34,284 bases of DNA from Oscillospiraceae bacterium. GTDB taxonomy: Bacteria > Bacillota > Clostridia > Oscillospirales > Ruminococcaceae. The stretch is from NCBI GenBank assembly GCA_022508885.1, contig JAFLUG010000012.1, positions 1 to 34,284 on the forward strand. Direction: 5' to 3'. The notes beneath the pieces were generated by a model. That model was not told where the DNA came from, did not search any database, and saw nothing but the letters and a program-made list of their open reading frames with translations. Shown here one piece after another: positions 33,914 through 34,284 of the stretch. A program made the position numbers and the translations under genes. Each line of letters begins with the position of its first letter. The first letter of the stretch is position 1.

Positions 33914-33942
33914 ATTATAGCATATTTTTCAAGGCTTGTCAA
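33914..33942 (-). promoter_or_regulatory. Promoter of the HD-GYP gene
   Basis: Minus strand: -35 TTGACA (33937-33942), 17-base spacer ending TATGC, -10 TATAAT (33914-33919). It lies just after the aldo/keto reductase stop. The predicted leader is about 290 bases. Confidence 0.85.
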
Positions 33943-33964
33943 TACTATAATTTTGTTTCTTCTG

Positions 33965-34284
33965 TCAATCCCCGACAACAAACGCGTTCAGCAGCGATTC
34001 ACCGATGCAGGGAGCTTCCGGGTCATGCGAGGTTTTTCCGGTGTCGAGCGTGCGGATAAACTCCATTTCCTGTTCGGTAAGCGCGAAGTCAAAGATGTCA
34101 ATATTGCTCTTTATGCGCTCGGGATTTGAAGATTTCGGAAGCGTAATGAAGCCCTCCTGCACCTCAAAACGAAGAATTATCTGTCCCGCGTCCTTGCCAT
34201 ATTTTTGTGCAAGCTCCGTAATAACGGAGTTGTTCAGCAGCTCCGCGTTTCCATGACCAAGCGGATACCAGCACTCCAACTTAA
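33965..34284 (-). CDS. Aldo/keto reductase, C-terminal part (cut by window edge)
   Basis: The frame is open to the right edge, so the gene starts beyond the window; about 106 C-terminal residues are seen. Landmarks are WYPLGHGN, ITELAQKYGKDAGQIILRFEVQ, ITLPKSSNPERIKSNIDIFDFALTEQEM. These are the NADPH-binding end of the family, with the LPKS and R-x-x-x-N contacts. It reduces aldehydes or ketones, and the substrate cannot be told. No terminator is seen before the HD-GYP promoter 22 bases downstream. Confidence 0.92.
   Translation of the reverse strand, partial: KLECWYPLGHGNAELLNNSVITELAQKYGKDAGQIILRFEVQEGFITLPKSSNPERIKSNIDIFDFALTEQEMEFIRTLDTGKTSHDPEAPCIGESLLNAFVVGD

Noticed and set aside
33714-33920. 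68-codon plus-strand frame in the family B region
   Set aside because: It is composed of the direct repeats and hairpins, with no ribosome site, and the strand is antisense to the predicted leader.
1-34284. CRISPR array, prophage, toxin-antitoxin or defence island
   Set aside because: No regularly spaced direct repeats, integrases, phage genes or defence-type protein families were seen. The protein-coding content is mostly housekeeping and envelope genes.

Overview
This window looks like a piece of a chromosome from a low-to-moderate GC Gram-positive bacterium of the class Clostridia, probably an Oscillospiraceae/Ruminococcaceae-type gut or rumen anaerobe. That is an inference. It rests on a sortase-type SPPTG sorting signal on a large secreted pectinase, the dgt-dnaG-rpoD gene order, strong AGGAGG ribosome binding sites, very regular sigma-A promoters (many with a TRTGn extension before the -10), and the protein families present. 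No rRNA, CRISPR array, prophage or complete insertion sequence is visible.

Layout. Positions 1-630 hold tRNA-Gln(CUG), its terminator and a palindrome-rich gene-free stretch. 630-4904 encodes a 1424-aa cell-wall-anchored family 9 pectate lyase. A minus-strand group follows: glmS, an AGCS sodium:amino-acid symporter and a DUF3810 membrane protein. Divergent from it is a plus-strand set: a class A penicillin-binding protein, a transglutaminase-like lipoprotein, a PHP histidinol-phosphatase-like enzyme and a flavoredoxin-like protein. The next minus-strand block carries a methionyl-tRNA synthetase with a degenerate KMSKS loop, an acyltransferase-3 membrane protein and an ammonium channel fused to a PII protein behind an attenuator-like leader. 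Then come a 54-aa small protein (+), a YigZ/IMPACT protein, rpmE and pgcA (all -).

24.1-29.5 kb is the macromolecular-synthesis cluster dgt, dnaG, rpoD plus a second, tandem primary-type sigma factor, with an unusual interlocked inverted-repeat element between the two sigma genes. After it come a gene joining an SCP2-like domain to a histone-H1-like Lys/Ala/Pro tail, tRNA-Gly(CCC), a 986-aa secreted/membrane beta-propeller HD-GYP protein (-), and the 3' end of an aldo/keto reductase (-) cut by the window edge.

The most notable non-coding content is two families of structured intergenic repeats. Family A has three copies (17265-17369, 20861-20965, 23780-23908), with about 21-bp terminal inverted repeats, an inner stem, and compensatory base changes between copies. 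Family B is a T-rich core beside GC-rich hairpins. It is found twice in the HD-GYP leader, once in inverted orientation on the other side of that gene, and as partial matches elsewhere. One family A copy and the family B leader copies lie inside predicted 5' UTRs. All functional calls were made by reading the sequence alone, without database searches.
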